Below, piece after piece: positions 17,104-25,881 of a DNA stretch of 57,082 bases. Every line of letters starts with the position of its first letter. Position 1 is the first letter of the stretch. Origin of the DNA: an uncultured Blautia sp. (lineage in GTDB: Bacteria; Bacillota; Clostridia; Lachnospirales; Lachnospiraceae); NCBI GenBank assembly GCA_900551075.1, contig URVB01000021.1, positions 1 through 57,082 on the forward strand. Direction: 5' to 3'. Made by a program: the position numbers and the translations under genes. The notes under the pieces are model-generated. The model was not told the origin of the DNA. It did no database searches and saw only the letters and a list, made by a program, of their open reading frames with translations.

Positions 17104-17565
17104 TTAATTTAACAGATAGATGGAAAGGTTTAAGTACCCCGCAAAGGTTACCCATAGCAGATACGGAAGCATCAGATACCCGGCGGGTTTTGATATTTGA
17201 CAGAACAGAACGGCTGTTATAAGAATCAGCAGCCACAGCAGTACAAGCCAGAGAAAGGCAAACAGGTACAGCCCCAGATTGAAAAAGATAATCGGCCAGA
17301 AAAAGTTAAATGCAAGCTGAATTCCGTATACAGTCAGAGCAGTATCGTTTGGTCTGCCGGACGTGAGCACCAGATACGATGCAATTCCCATAAGGATATA
17401 CAGGATGGTCCAAACCGCCGGGAACAAAAAGCCCGGCGGAGCCAGAGCCGGTTTGCTGATTGCTTCAAAGGTTTCCATGCTGCTTCGTGTCAGAAGCGAG
17501 GATAAGCTGCCGACGGCAAGCGGTATGGCAAGACAGGTAATCAGGTTCTTCCATTGAATATTCAA
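17104..17565 (-). CDS. tspO: TspO/MBR family tryptophan-rich sensory protein
   Basis: 153 aa integral membrane protein with five hydrophobic segments. The family signature KPALAPPGFLFPAVWTILY is present at residues about 38-56, followed by a WP-I-F-F motif in the third helix and N-L-S-I-Y-LL at the end. TspO proteins bind tetrapyrroles such as protoporphyrin IX and take part in stress responses; the role here is not known. It is followed upstream on the same strand by the histidine kinase gene at a 59-base gap, so it may share the two-component transcript. Confidence 0.92.
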   Translation of the reverse strand: MNIQWKNLITCLAIPLAVGSLSSLLTRSSMETFEAISKPALAPPGFLFPAVWTILYILMGIASYLVLTSGRPNDTALTVYGIQLAFNFFWPIIFFNLGLYLFAFLWLVLLWLLILITAVLFCQISKPAGYLMLPYLLWVTFAGYLNLSIYLLN

Positions 17566-17624
17566 AAAATCACCCCCTACTACTGTTATGCTTTGATCCG
17601 CCTTTTCATTCCGCCCGGCTTTTC

Positions 17625-18812
17625 TTATAATGTCACCAGGAAGGTTGTCGTACCGTTCTGGCAGCTTACGCTGATTTTTCCGTGGTGGCGCTCAACAATT
17701 GAATGGGCAATGGATAATCCCAGACCATAATGGCCCTCCGAGGTGCTGCGGCATTCATTGGCACGATAGAAACGCTGGAAGATTTTTTCCTGGATTTCTT
17801 TCGATATAGCTTCTCCGGTATTGGATACGGAAAACACCGTTTTTCTGTGAACGTGTCCTGCCGAAACACAAATATGCCCTCCGGACGGGGTATAATGGAA
17901 AGCGTTGTCAAGCAGGATAGAAAGGAGCTGCTGTATCTGCTCCCGGTTTCCGTGATATGTGATATTTTCGGCAATGTCTGTTTCGAAGGTAATCCGGTTC
18001 TCATAAGCAATGCTCTCGAAGGGAAGGGCAATGCTCATAAGGGCCTGGGAAAGCGAAAAAGAGCTGAAATGGTCCGGAAGTGCCGTATTCCCGATACGTG
18101 CAAGGGTGAGCAGCTCGTTGACCAGAAGGCCCATACGGTTGGCCTCAGAACGGATGTACTGAAGCTGTTTATTGCCGCCGATTTCACTCTCCAGCAGATC
18201 CACATTGGAACTGATGATGGTAAGCGGCGTTTTTAATTCGTGTCCGGCATCTGAGACAAAGCGCTTCTGTGCCTCCAGGGCCTCCGATACGGGAGCAGTC
18301 AGCCGTTTGGACAGGGACGCTGAGAAAAGCAGCAGAAATACAAGGCCAAGTACGCCAAAAATCCCCGAAACAATGATAAGGTTCTTGGAATTTTCAAAAG
18401 CATATTCATTATCCAGAAAGAAGATCACGGAGTTTTCCTTAAGAGCGCTTTTGACATAGACCAAAGAACGCTTATGTCCGCTCCAGGAGTGGGATTCCAG
18501 AATCTGTTCCGTATAGTCTAAGAGCTTTTGGTCTGTATAGCCGTTCAGCTTATTGATCAGTATTCGGGAATCTGCATTTTTTTTATTCAGAATGGTACAG
18601 TAGTTCAGATCCTCAAGCCTCGGGTTGACAGGCGGATTCGCACAAAACTCTGCTATGCCGATCTGTTTTAAGGAGGAGCGGAACTTCCGTATCTGGTGAT
18701 CAACATTGAAATTGTAGTTCAGATAATTGATGATTACCAAAATGCTGATAAAAATAATACTCAGAAGAAGCATCAGGATCATCATCAGATGTTTGCGGAG
18801 CTTTTTGATCAA
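17625..18812 (-). CDS. Sensor histidine kinase
   Basis: 395 aa EnvZ/PhoR-type kinase. A transmembrane helix at residues 10-31, an extracytoplasmic sensor region to about 145 and a second helix at 145-167 lead into a short linker. The phospho-acceptor is H191 in the H-box DAGHELKTPLT, followed by an N-box with DNAFHYTP and a G-rich ATP lid (HYGLGLSIAHSIVERHHG). Its start overlaps the response regulator stop by four bases, so the two are co-translated. The signal is unknown. Confidence 0.93.
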   Translation of the reverse strand: MIKKLRKHLMMILMLLLSIIFISILVIINYLNYNFNVDHQIRKFRSSLKQIGIAEFCANPPVNPRLEDLNYCTILNKKNADSRILINKLNGYTDQKLLDYTEQILESHSWSGHKRSLVYVKSALKENSVIFFLDNEYAFENSKNLIIVSGIFGVLGLVFLLLFSASLSKRLTAPVSEALEAQKRFVSDAGHELKTPLTIISSNVDLLESEIGGNKQLQYIRSEANRMGLLVNELLTLARIGNTALPDHFSSFSLSQALMSIALPFESIAYENRITFETDIAENITYHGNREQIQQLLSILLDNAFHYTPSGGHICVSAGHVHRKTVFSVSNTGEAISKEIQEKIFQRFYRANECRSTSEGHYGLGLSIAHSIVERHHGKISVSCQNGTTTFLVTL

Positions 18813-19489
18813 TTTTCTGCCTCCATAGTATAACCGACACCGCGGATTGCACGGATATGTGCATTGGAGCCGATAAAGGTGATTTTTTTTCTCAGAAAGG
18901 AAATATACACTTCTGCATTGTTGTATTCTGCATTAGAATCATATCCCCAGATTTTTCTGACGATCTGTTCTCTTGAGATGATCTGTTTCTGATTGGACAT
19001 CAGGTATTCCAAAAGCTGGAACTCTTTTCCGGAGAGACGGATGGACTGTCCGTTCCTTTCATTGCTGAGAGTACAGGTACTCAGATCCAGTCTCAGGTCT
19101 AAGCAGGTGAGAGCGGAAGCGCTGTCGGTACTCTGTCTCCGGGAAATTGCCCGGATTCTCATTAACAGCTCCTTAAACTTGAAGGGCTTAGTCAGATAAT
19201 CATCCGCCCCATATTCAAAGGCCAGAACCTTATCGTCCAGCTCTGATTTGGCAGAAAGCACGATAATGGGAAGCTTGTTTTTATCCCTCCTCAGCTTTTC
19301 CAGAACCTGGAAGCCGTTTAATTCAGGCAGCATCAAATCCAGAACAGCAGCATCATAGATGCCTGTAGATGCCTGTTCGTAGCCTTGTTTGCCATCATAA
19401 GCAATATCTACGAGAAAATGCTCTTTTCCGAATTGGGATGCCAGGGTATCTGCGAGGATAAAGGAATCCTCCACCACCAGAATACGCAT
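18809..19489 (-). CDS. OmpR/PhoB-family response regulator
   Basis: 226 aa. The receiver domain (1-120) has the acidic pair E7/D8, phospho-site D51 and the K in LTKPFKFKELL; the C-terminal winged helix spans about 128-222 and ends GVGYTME. It pairs with the overlapping histidine kinase gene. The region upstream of its start (19490-19600) contains a 12-base palindrome TATGATATCATA at 19544-19555 that could be an operator, perhaps for autoregulation; this is inference. Confidence 0.94.
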   Translation of the reverse strand: MRILVVEDSFILADTLASQFGKEHFLVDIAYDGKQGYEQASTGIYDAAVLDLMLPELNGFQVLEKLRRDKNKLPIIVLSAKSELDDKVLAFEYGADDYLTKPFKFKELLMRIRAISRRQSTDSASALTCLDLRLDLSTCTLSNERNGQSIRLSGKEFQLLEYLMSNQKQIISREQIVRKIWGYDSNAEYNNAEVYISFLRKKITFIGSNAHIRAIRGVGYTMEAEN

Positions 19490-19619
19490 AAATAACCTCC
19501 AAAACTAAAATATCCGGGCTGCTTTACAGTCCTCTTTTGTTCATATGATATCATAAAAAATAAGAAAGAGGAAACTAAAAATTACAAAAATATTAAGAAA
19601 TGTTGAAATCCGTAATTGC

Positions 19620-19648
19620 TTGAAAAAAATTGCCGGATATTGTATTCT
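19620..19648 (+). promoter_or_regulatory. Putative promoter for the niaR gene
   Basis: TTGAAA (19620-19625) and TATTCT (19643-19648) are separated by 17 bases, about 70 bases before the NiaR start. The region is divergent from the two-component operon. Confidence 0.55.
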
Positions 19649-19716
19649 GAAAAGAGAAGATTTGGAGGGATGCTGTATGAAGCTCCAGGAGGAATCGGAG
19701 GAAAGGAAACGGATTT

Positions 19717-20220
19717 ATGAGCGGAGAAGAACGCAGACAGGAAATTATCAAATTTATCACAGGCAGCAGGAAGCCGGTTTCCGGAACCAAGCTTGCCGAT
19801 CAGTTTCAGGTGAGCCGCCAGGTGATTGTTCAGGATATAGCGCTTTTGCGGGCGGAGGGGAAGGAAATTCTTTCTACAAACAGAGGGTATATCTGTCACG
19901 GGACGGCATCCTTTGTCAGAATATTTTATGTGCATCATGATGATTCGAGGATTTTGGAAGAACTGAATCTGATCGTGGATAATGGAGGAAAGGTACTGGA
20001 TGTGTTCGTGCAGCATGAGGTATACGGAGAACTGCGTGCAGAGCTTTCAGTGGATTCCAGAAAAAAGGCGGCGGAATTTCTTCATGAGATAGAAAGCGGT
20101 AAATCCAGTCCCCTGAATACGATCACCTCGGGATATCATTATCACACGGTGGTGGCAGAATCAGAAGAGATTCTGAATGCAATCGGGGAAGAGTTAAAAA
20201 TAAAGGGCTTTTTGGCATAA
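19717..20220 (+). CDS. niaR: NiaR-type transcriptional repressor (HTH + 3H domain)
   Basis: 167 aa. Residues 1-60 form a winged helix of the DeoR/HTH_11 type (QEIIKFITGSRKPVSGTKLADQFQVSRQVIVQDIALLR), and the rest is a 3H domain with histidines in VHHDD, QHEVYGE and SGYHYHTVV. NiaR-type proteins bind nicotinic acid and repress niacin uptake and NAD synthesis genes. No niacin gene is next to it; the SPFH operon follows after 37 bases and may be transcribed from the same promoter. The ATG at 19717 is preceded by a GGAGGAAAGG stretch. Confidence 0.88.
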   Translation: MSGEERRQEIIKFITGSRKPVSGTKLADQFQVSRQVIVQDIALLRAEGKEILSTNRGYICHGTASFVRIFYVHHDDSRILEELNLIVDNGGKVLDVFVQHEVYGELRAELSVDSRKKAAEFLHEIESGKSSPLNTITSGYHYHTVVAESEEILNAIGEELKIKGFLA

Positions 20221-20257
20221 AACAGCATGAAATAGTAAGCGAAAGGGAGAATGTCAT

Positions 20258-21469
20258 ATGGGATTGATAAAGGCAGCGGCAGATGCAGCCGGCGGAGCAT
20301 TTGCGGACCAGTGGAAGGAATATTTTTATTGTGAAGCAATGCCTTCGGATGTTCTGGTAAGAAAGGGGCATAAAAAGGTTTCCGGAAGATTTTCCAATAA
20401 ACACGGTTCTGACAATATTATCAGCAACGGCTCCGTGATCGCGGTGAGTGATGGACAGTGTATGATGATCGTAGAGCAGGGAAGAGTAGTAGATGTCTGT
20501 GCAACGCCCGGGGAATATATTTATGATCTGTCTACGGAGCCCTCGTTGTTTTACGGCGATTTGGAAGAAGGGATTTTGGGAGTATTCCAGAGCATCGGAA
20601 AGCGATTTACTTTCGGCGGGGAGCCTCCCAAGGATCAGAGAGTTTATTTTATCAACACCAAGGAGCTGGTGGGTAACAAATACGGCACACCCAGTCCCAT
20701 CCCCTTCCGGGTGGTGGACAGCAACATAGGACTGGATGTGGATATTTCCATTAAGTGCTTCGGTGAATACAGCTATCGGATTGCCAATCCGATTCTGTTT
20801 TATACGAATGTGTGCGGCAACGTAAACGAGGATTACAAAAGAGAAAAGATAGATGGGCAGTTGAAGAGTGAACTGATGACGGCGCTGCAGCCGGTATTTG
20901 CAAAAATATCAGAAATGGGTATCCGCTACAGTGCGCTTCCCGGCCATACGCAGGAACTTGCAGAGGTGCTGAATCAGGTGCTTTCAGAGAAATGGGGCGG
21001 ACTTCGCGGTATTCAGATCGTATCCCTGGGCGTTTCCAGTGTGAAGGCGTCTGAGGAGGATGAGGCGATGCTCAAGGAGCTGCAGAGGAATGCAGCCTTT
21101 CGGAATCCGGCTATGGCGGCAGCACATATGGTGGGAGCACAGGCATCTGCTATGCAGGCGGCGGCTGCGAATCAGAATGCAGGCCCTGCCATGGCGTTTA
21201 CAGGGATGCAGATGGCCGCCAATGCGGGCGGGATTAACCCCCAGGAGCTTTTTGCCATGGGACGGCAGCCCATGCCTGCTTCTGCAGGACAGCCGCAGGC
21301 CTCCCAACCGGCGGGGTCTGCCTTCTGGACCTGCTCCTGCGGCACAAAAAACACCGGAAAATTCTGCAGCGAGTGCGGCAGTCCGCAACCGGTGGGGCCG
21401 TGGACCTGCTCCTGCAGTTCGGTAAATGCCGGTAAATTTTGTCCGGAATGCGGGAAGCCAAGACCGTAA
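20258..21469 (+). CDS. SPFH-domain protein with C-terminal double zinc ribbon (YdjI-like)
   Basis: 403 aa. Residues about 25-280 resemble the SPFH/band 7 domain of Bacillus YdjI-type (virion core-like) proteins. An Ala/Gln/Met-rich linker (about 285-350) leads to two zinc ribbons at 357-403, each C-x-C-x8-C-x2-C. No signal peptide or N-terminal membrane anchor is seen, so it is probably membrane-associated through partners. The next two genes encode a zinc-ribbon protein with a C-terminal membrane segment and a TPM protein, as in the B. subtilis ydjGHI group, which acts in envelope stress. Confidence 0.85.
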   Translation: MGLIKAAADAAGGAFADQWKEYFYCEAMPSDVLVRKGHKKVSGRFSNKHGSDNIISNGSVIAVSDGQCMMIVEQGRVVDVCATPGEYIYDLSTEPSLFYGDLEEGILGVFQSIGKRFTFGGEPPKDQRVYFINTKELVGNKYGTPSPIPFRVVDSNIGLDVDISIKCFGEYSYRIANPILFYTNVCGNVNEDYKREKIDGQLKSELMTALQPVFAKISEMGIRYSALPGHTQELAEVLNQVLSEKWGGLRGIQIVSLGVSSVKASEEDEAMLKELQRNAAFRNPAMAAAHMVGAQASAMQAAAANQNAGPAMAFTGMQMAANAGGINPQELFAMGRQPMPASAGQPQASQPAGSAFWTCSCGTKNTGKFCSECGSPQPVGPWTCSCSSVNAGKFCPECGKPRP

Positions 21470-21487
21470 ATGCAGGAGGGATATGGA

Positions 21488-22606
21488 ATGGATGTTTTGA
21501 ATTATCAATGCCCCAATTGTTCGGCAGGCCTGACCTTTGACAGCAGGACTCAGAAAATGGTATGTGAATACTGCGGAAGCTCTTTTTCCGTGGAGGAATT
21601 GGAGGCTTTGAAGGAGAAGGATATCCAGGAGTCCATGGAAGCGCAGAAAGAAACGCAGGATGACGAAAATCATTGGGAGGGATTCGGACCGGAGCAGTGG
21701 CAGGCCAGCGATATGCAGGGGATGAAGGTGTGGAATTGTCCGGCCTGCGGGGCTGAGATCATTGCGGAGGAGACAAGGGGGGCCATGAAATGCCCTTATT
21801 GTGACAATCCAATGGTGATACCGGAGCAGTTTTCAGGCATGTATCTGCCGGATTATGTGATTCCATTTAAAAAGTCCGGACAAGAAGCATTGGAGGCGCT
21901 GAAAAAGCACTACATGGGTAAGCCGCTTCTTCCAAAAGAATTTACTGACCCGGGCCATATGGAAGAGATTCAGGCAGTTTACGTACCGTTTTGGCTGTTT
22001 GACCTGGAAGCAGGGGGTGATTTTCGATATGAAGGAACGAGGACACGCTATTACGAAGATCACGATTACCGTTATACGGAAACCAGTTTCTATGATATCC
22101 TCCGTGTCGGAAATATGAAATTTATGAAGATACCTGTAGATGGCTCAAGGAAGATCGACGATACGTTGATGGAGGCAATTGAGCCGTATCATTATGAGGA
22201 CTTACAGCCTTTCCAGATTTCTTATCTTTCCGGTTATCTTGCGGATAAATATGACGTGGAGCCGGATGAGCTGACAGACCGCCTGTATACGCGTATGGAG
22301 AAGAGTGTGAAGGAGGGGTTCCGAAGCACGGTAGGTCCGTATGAAACGCTGAAGCCCAAACGGGAAAAAATAAGCATTGCAAAAAGGAACAACGTAAAGT
22401 ATGGGCTTTTTCCAGTGTGGTTCCTAAATACAAAATGGAATGGGAAAACATATTCCTTTGTGATGAATGGACAGACAGGCAAGCTGATCGGAGATCTGCC
22501 GGTGGGAAAGGATTTAGTGAAGAAATACTGGTTCAGGGTGCATATCCGGCTGACTCTGATCGGAGCGGGGCTTTTGTTCCTGGGTCGGTTACTGGGGGTG
22601 ATATAA
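21488..22606 (+). CDS. Zinc-ribbon membrane protein (YdjG/TFIIB-type zinc finger)
   Basis: 372 aa. Two CxxC...CxxC zinc ribbons are visible: the first starts at C8/C11 with CEYC near residue 32, the second is CPAC...CPYC near 86-108. The middle region is soluble, and a hydrophobic helix near the C-terminus (LTLIGAGLLFLGRLLGVI) should anchor it. The ATG at 21488 has an AGGAGG site 8 bases before it; the ATG at 21470 would read through this site and is less likely. It lies between the SPFH and TPM genes; the stop of this gene abuts the TTG start of the next. Confidence 0.8.
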   Translation: MDVLNYQCPNCSAGLTFDSRTQKMVCEYCGSSFSVEELEALKEKDIQESMEAQKETQDDENHWEGFGPEQWQASDMQGMKVWNCPACGAEIIAEETRGAMKCPYCDNPMVIPEQFSGMYLPDYVIPFKKSGQEALEALKKHYMGKPLLPKEFTDPGHMEEIQAVYVPFWLFDLEAGGDFRYEGTRTRYYEDHDYRYTETSFYDILRVGNMKFMKIPVDGSRKIDDTLMEAIEPYHYEDLQPFQISYLSGYLADKYDVEPDELTDRLYTRMEKSVKEGFRSTVGPYETLKPKREKISIAKRNNVKYGLFPVWFLNTKWNGKTYSFVMNGQTGKLIGDLPVGKDLVKKYWFRVHIRLTLIGAGLLFLGRLLGVI

Positions 22607-23440
22607 TTGAAAAGATATTGTGGAACGCTGGCTGTAATTTTACTTTGTATCAGTATTTGGCTCCCGGCGGCCGTTTTTGCTTCCGGTGAATCCTCATGGG
22701 TTTATGATGAATATGATCTGCTGGATACTGCGCAGGAGGCGGAGCTGAATGACGAGCTTTTAAGGCTCCGTGATACATATGGTTTTGAGGCGGTGCTCCT
22801 TATTTCCAGGGATATCGGAGAGGAAAAGGATGACCGGATGTATGCTGCGGAATTTATGCAGGATCACAATATCGGATATGGAGAGGAGCATAACGGAATG
22901 TGTTTTCTTCATCAGCCGGATGCCAGAAATGTCACACTTGTTTTCCGGGGGCCCTGCCAGGAGATTTTTAACGATAAAATACAGGATATTTTTTTGGATG
23001 ATTGTACGGCGAAGCTGAAAAAAGAGGATACCTTCGGCGCATACAAGGTTCTTCTTAGGGATCTGCGCAATAGTCTGGAGCGGATAGCAGAAGGAAAGAA
23101 AATTCGTCCTATGGATGTCGGGGGCAATTCAACTGTCGTGGAAATTTTATATTGTTTTGGGAAGGCGTATGTAAGCATGGCAGTTATTGCCTGTTTTGTA
23201 GTCTGGTACCAGAAGCGAAAAATGAAATCAGCGGTGCCTGTGCCGGATGCGAATTATTATATTCCGGATGATGGCTTGAAGCTTCGGCTCAGAGAGGATG
23301 TGTTTGTACGTATGGTGACGACCAGAACCCGGATTCCGAAGGACGACGGTTCGGAATCGGATGATTTTTGGGGAGGTTCTCACGGAGGCGGCTTCCAAAG
23401 CAGAGGAGAGTCCTTTTCCGGCTCCGGCCGGAAGTATTAA
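22607..23440 (+). CDS. TPM-domain secreted/membrane protein (YdjH-like)
   Basis: 277 aa, starting with TTG directly after the preceding stop, with a GGGGG-type site 8 bases upstream. A signal peptide (residues 1-26, ending VFASG) leads into a TPM domain of about 120 residues (VYDEYDLLDTAQEAELND...). A transmembrane helix at about 183-201 and a cytosolic tail ending in a Gly/Ser-rich SHGGGFQSRGESFSGSGRKY follow. TPM proteins include YgcG and YdjH; the biochemical role is unknown. It closes the SPFH-zinc ribbon-TPM trio. Confidence 0.85.
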   Translation: MKRYCGTLAVILLCISIWLPAAVFASGESSWVYDEYDLLDTAQEAELNDELLRLRDTYGFEAVLLISRDIGEEKDDRMYAAEFMQDHNIGYGEEHNGMCFLHQPDARNVTLVFRGPCQEIFNDKIQDIFLDDCTAKLKKEDTFGAYKVLLRDLRNSLERIAEGKKIRPMDVGGNSTVVEILYCFGKAYVSMAVIACFVVWYQKRKMKSAVPVPDANYYIPDDGLKLRLREDVFVRMVTTRTRIPKDDGSESDDFWGGSHGGGFQSRGESFSGSGRKY

Positions 23441-23480
23441 ACAAAAAAGAAATTCAGACGGTTACTTATGCAGACATAGA

Positions 23481-23522
23481 ACGAAACAGCCGTTGTCCGT
23501 TTTGGGGCAGCGGCTGTTTCGT
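23481..23522. terminator. Convergent terminator hairpin
   Basis: Perfect 12-bp arms ACGAAACAGCCG (23481-23492) and CGGCTGTTTCGT (23511-23522) enclose an 18-base loop between the TPM gene and the facing YheO-type gene. There is only a weak T-rich tail, so efficiency is uncertain. Confidence 0.6.
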
Positions 23523-23536
23523 TATGCCTGAAAGAA

Positions 23537-24172
23537 TTATTTATTGACATCAATATAGCTGTACAGTGTGTACTTGGAGATGCCGAAGTAACTGGCAACC
23601 TTATCTCCGGATTTGGTAATGAGGAAAGCACCGGAATCATTCAGAAACTGAATGGCTGTTACTTTATCCTCTTTGTTCATCAGTGCCACAGGCTTGCCCA
23701 CCAGTGCCACGGATTCTTCAATCAGATGCTCCAGGAGGTCATTGACATTGTGGGTGATCTCCTTCGGTTTTTCTTCCTTATCCACAGGGGTGACGAGAGA
23801 GTGCAGGGCACTTTCAATCATGGTTAGCTTGGTAATGTCATAATTAATGCCGAATACATAATGCAGACTGCCGTCATCATCACGGATGTAGGAGGTGCTG
23901 CATTTCAAAATTTTGCCGTCTGAGGTTTTCATCAGATAGCCTGCATGATCTTTTGGCTCTTCTTTGTGTTTGTTCTGATGACGGATTACATCGAAGACTG
24001 CATTGGAAGGACCGTCACCGATACCGCGGTTGGTTACGTGTCCGTTTTCGATATAAACGATGGAATGTTCCGGGTCATTGGTTTTCAGGTCATGGATAAC
24101 AATTTCGCAATCAGGCCCGAATTGAGAAGCAAGATCCCGGGCAATTTGTTTCAATACGGTAAGGCGTCCCAT
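23537..24172 (-). CDS. YheO-type PAS/helix-turn-helix transcriptional regulator
   Basis: 211 aa. The N-terminal 115 residues match the YheO-like PAS domain (IARDLASQFGPDCEIVIHDL...HYVFGINYDITKLT), and the last 60 form the HTH_22-type DNA-binding helix pair (ISKYTLYSYID). DauR-type relatives sense amino acids or similar small ligands. It is divergent from hydA with a 255-base gap, so hydA is its obvious candidate target; that is inference. An AAGGAGGAG site precedes ATG 24172. Confidence 0.88.
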   Translation of the reverse strand: MGRLTVLKQIARDLASQFGPDCEIVIHDLKTNDPEHSIVYIENGHVTNRGIGDGPSNAVFDVIRHQNKHKEEPKDHAGYLMKTSDGKILKCSTSYIRDDDGSLHYVFGINYDITKLTMIESALHSLVTPVDKEEKPKEITHNVNDLLEHLIEESVALVGKPVALMNKEDKVTAIQFLNDSGAFLITKSGDKVASYFGISKYTLYSYIDVNK

Positions 24173-24306
24173 TTTTACTCCTCCTTAAGAATAGTGTAGA
24201 TTCCATAGATATATCTTAATATAGCATAAAAATGCAGAAATAGAAAGAATTTTTCCAAAAAATTTATGTCAGGCTAAAAGAAATTTTGAAAAATATCCGG
24301 GAACGG

Positions 24307-24335
24307 TTGAATCGGGGAAAGAACGGTGCTATATT
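24307..24335 (+). promoter_or_regulatory. Putative hydA promoter
   Basis: TTGAAT (24307-24312), a 17-base spacer with TGC before the -10, and TATATT (24330-24335). It would give an mRNA leader of about 85 bases before hydA. Confidence 0.6.
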
Positions 24336-24360
24336 GGTAAACAGAAGCAGAATTTTCAAG

Positions 24361-24427
24361 AAAGGAGAAGGGTATTACCTATCGTTCGGCGCGCCTGCCG
24401 CGCCAATCATGGTAAGCCTTAACGGGT
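24361..24427 (+). promoter_or_regulatory. hydA leader with displaced ribosome site and GC hairpin
   Basis: A strong AAAGGAGAAGGG site at 24361-24372 is not followed by any usual start codon. Instead a 6-bp hairpin GGCGCG/CGCGCC (24388-24404) and an in-frame stop at 24413 separate it from the hydA ATG at 24428, which has only a weak AACGGG in front. It may be a regulatory leader or the scar of a small insertion. Confidence 0.45.
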
Positions 24428-25804
24428 ATGAAGTATTTATTGAAAAATGGAACTGTGGTATCAGGTCAGAGCTCCCAAAAGCTGGATGTATTGATTGACG
24501 GGGAAAAAATACAAAAAATCGGTGCGGCGCTGCCCACAGAGGATGCAGAGGTGATTGATGTATCCGGGAAGCTGTTGTATCCGGGGTTTATTGATGGGCA
24601 TACGCATTTTGATCTGGAAGTGGCCAATACGGTAACTGCGGATGATTTTGAAACAGGAACCAGAGCAGCCCTTATGGGGGGGACGACCCTTGTGATCGAT
24701 TACGCTTCCCAGGATAAAGGGGGCGGAACTTTGAAGGAAGGGCTAAAGAAGTGGCATAAAAAAGCAGATGGAAAATGCTCCTGCGATTATTCCTTCCACA
24801 TGTCTATTGTAGAGTGGAATGAGGAAACACAGAGAGAAATCCGGGATATGATCGACGAGGGCGTCACCAGCTTTAAGCTGTATATGACCTATCCGGCGAT
24901 GATCGTGAATGACTGCGATCTGTACAGGATCATCAAGAGCCTGAGGGAGCATGGCTGCTTTGCGGGTGTCCACTGTGAAAATGCAGGCGTGATCGATGCG
25001 CTGGCTGCAGAGGCAAAGGCAGAGGGGCGTCTAGGACCGGAAAACCATCCGCTGGTACGGCCGGATACCATGGAAGCGGAAGCGGTGCATCGTCTTCTGG
25101 TGATTGCAGAGGAAGCGGAAGCACCGGTTATGGTCGTACATCTTACCAACAGAAAGGCATATGAAGAAATTCTCCGTGCACGGGAAAACGGACAGGAGGT
25201 TTTTGCGGAAACCTGCCCGCAGTATCTGCTGCTGGAGGACAGTGTTTATTCCAGACCGGATTTTGAGGGAGCGAGGTTTGTCTGTGCACCGCCGATCCGC
25301 AGGAAAGAAGATCAGGAGTGCCTGTGGGAAGCCCTGGCCGAGGATCAGATACAGACAGTGGCAACGGATCAGTGCAGCTTTACGCTTGCGCAGAAGGCTA
25401 TGGGAAGGAACGATTTTACAAAGATACCGGGGGGACTTCCGGGTGTACAGACCAGAGGAACCTTGCTTTATACCTACGGGGTACGTACCGGAAGGATTAC
25501 CAGGGAACAAATGTGCAGACTGCTGAGCGAGAACCCGGCAAAGCTCTATGGCGTTTATCCGCAGAAAGGCGTGATCGCAGAGGGCAGCGATGCGGATATT
25601 GTTGTGCTGGATCCGGAGAAAGAAAGTGTGATTTCTGCAAAGACGCATGCTTACAATACGGATAATAATCCGTTTGAGGGCTTTGCTCTGCATGGCGGCA
25701 TTGATAAGGTATTTCTGCGTGGAACCCTGGCTGTCCAGGAGGGAAAGCTTGTGAAGGAAAAGCTTGGGAAATATATTTTCAGGGGCAAAAGACAGGCTTT
25801 GTAA
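24428..25804 (+). CDS. hydA: Dihydropyrimidinase / D-hydantoinase
   Basis: 458 aa cyclic amidohydrolase, full length. The binuclear metal site is visible: GHTHFD (H58, H60), the carboxylated lysine K150 in EGVTSFKLYMTYP, and later His residues in GVHCEN and VVHLTN, with Asp in VATDQCSF. It opens cyclic amide rings such as dihydropyrimidines or hydantoins; in gut purine-degrading bacteria a HydA of this type acts with YgfK, SsnA, YgeX, YgeY and YgeW on urate or xanthine (family-level knowledge). It is 14 kb from the ygeX block but shares its pathway. The start is forced by a stop 15 bases upstream. Confidence 0.93.
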   Translation: MKYLLKNGTVVSGQSSQKLDVLIDGEKIQKIGAALPTEDAEVIDVSGKLLYPGFIDGHTHFDLEVANTVTADDFETGTRAALMGGTTLVIDYASQDKGGGTLKEGLKKWHKKADGKCSCDYSFHMSIVEWNEETQREIRDMIDEGVTSFKLYMTYPAMIVNDCDLYRIIKSLREHGCFAGVHCENAGVIDALAAEAKAEGRLGPENHPLVRPDTMEAEAVHRLLVIAEEAEAPVMVVHLTNRKAYEEILRARENGQEVFAETCPQYLLLEDSVYSRPDFEGARFVCAPPIRRKEDQECLWEALAEDQIQTVATDQCSFTLAQKAMGRNDFTKIPGGLPGVQTRGTLLYTYGVRTGRITREQMCRLLSENPAKLYGVYPQKGVIAEGSDADIVVLDPEKESVISAKTHAYNTDNNPFEGFALHGGIDKVFLRGTLAVQEGKLVKEKLGKYIFRGKRQAL

Positions 25805-25823
25805 GAAATCCCCGAAAGAAAAG

Positions 25824-25850
25824 GGAGATCCGGATTGGACCCGGATCTCC
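25824..25850 (+). terminator. Terminator after hydA
   Basis: Ten-bp arms GGAGATCCGG and CCGGATCTCC with a 7-base loop follow the hydA stop by 20 bases. A second hairpin CGCAGG-AAAAA-CCTGCG at 25859-25875 lies next to the end of the facing transporter gene. Confidence 0.65.
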
Positions 25851-25881
25851 TGGTATGCCGCAGGAAAAACCTGCGCCGTTT

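Noticed and set aside
20984..21673. Long open frame on the - strand (229 codons) opposite the SPFH gene, and similar long antisense frames elsewhere
   Set aside because: Composition is rich in Arg/Ser/Cys/His as expected from a shadow of a GC-rich coding strand, no ribosome site, and the + strand gene has clear domains.
24388..24404. GGCGCGCC (an AscI-like word) in the hydA leader taken as a sign of cloning
   Set aside because: One eight-base word next to a natural hairpin arm is no evidence of engineering; flanks look native.
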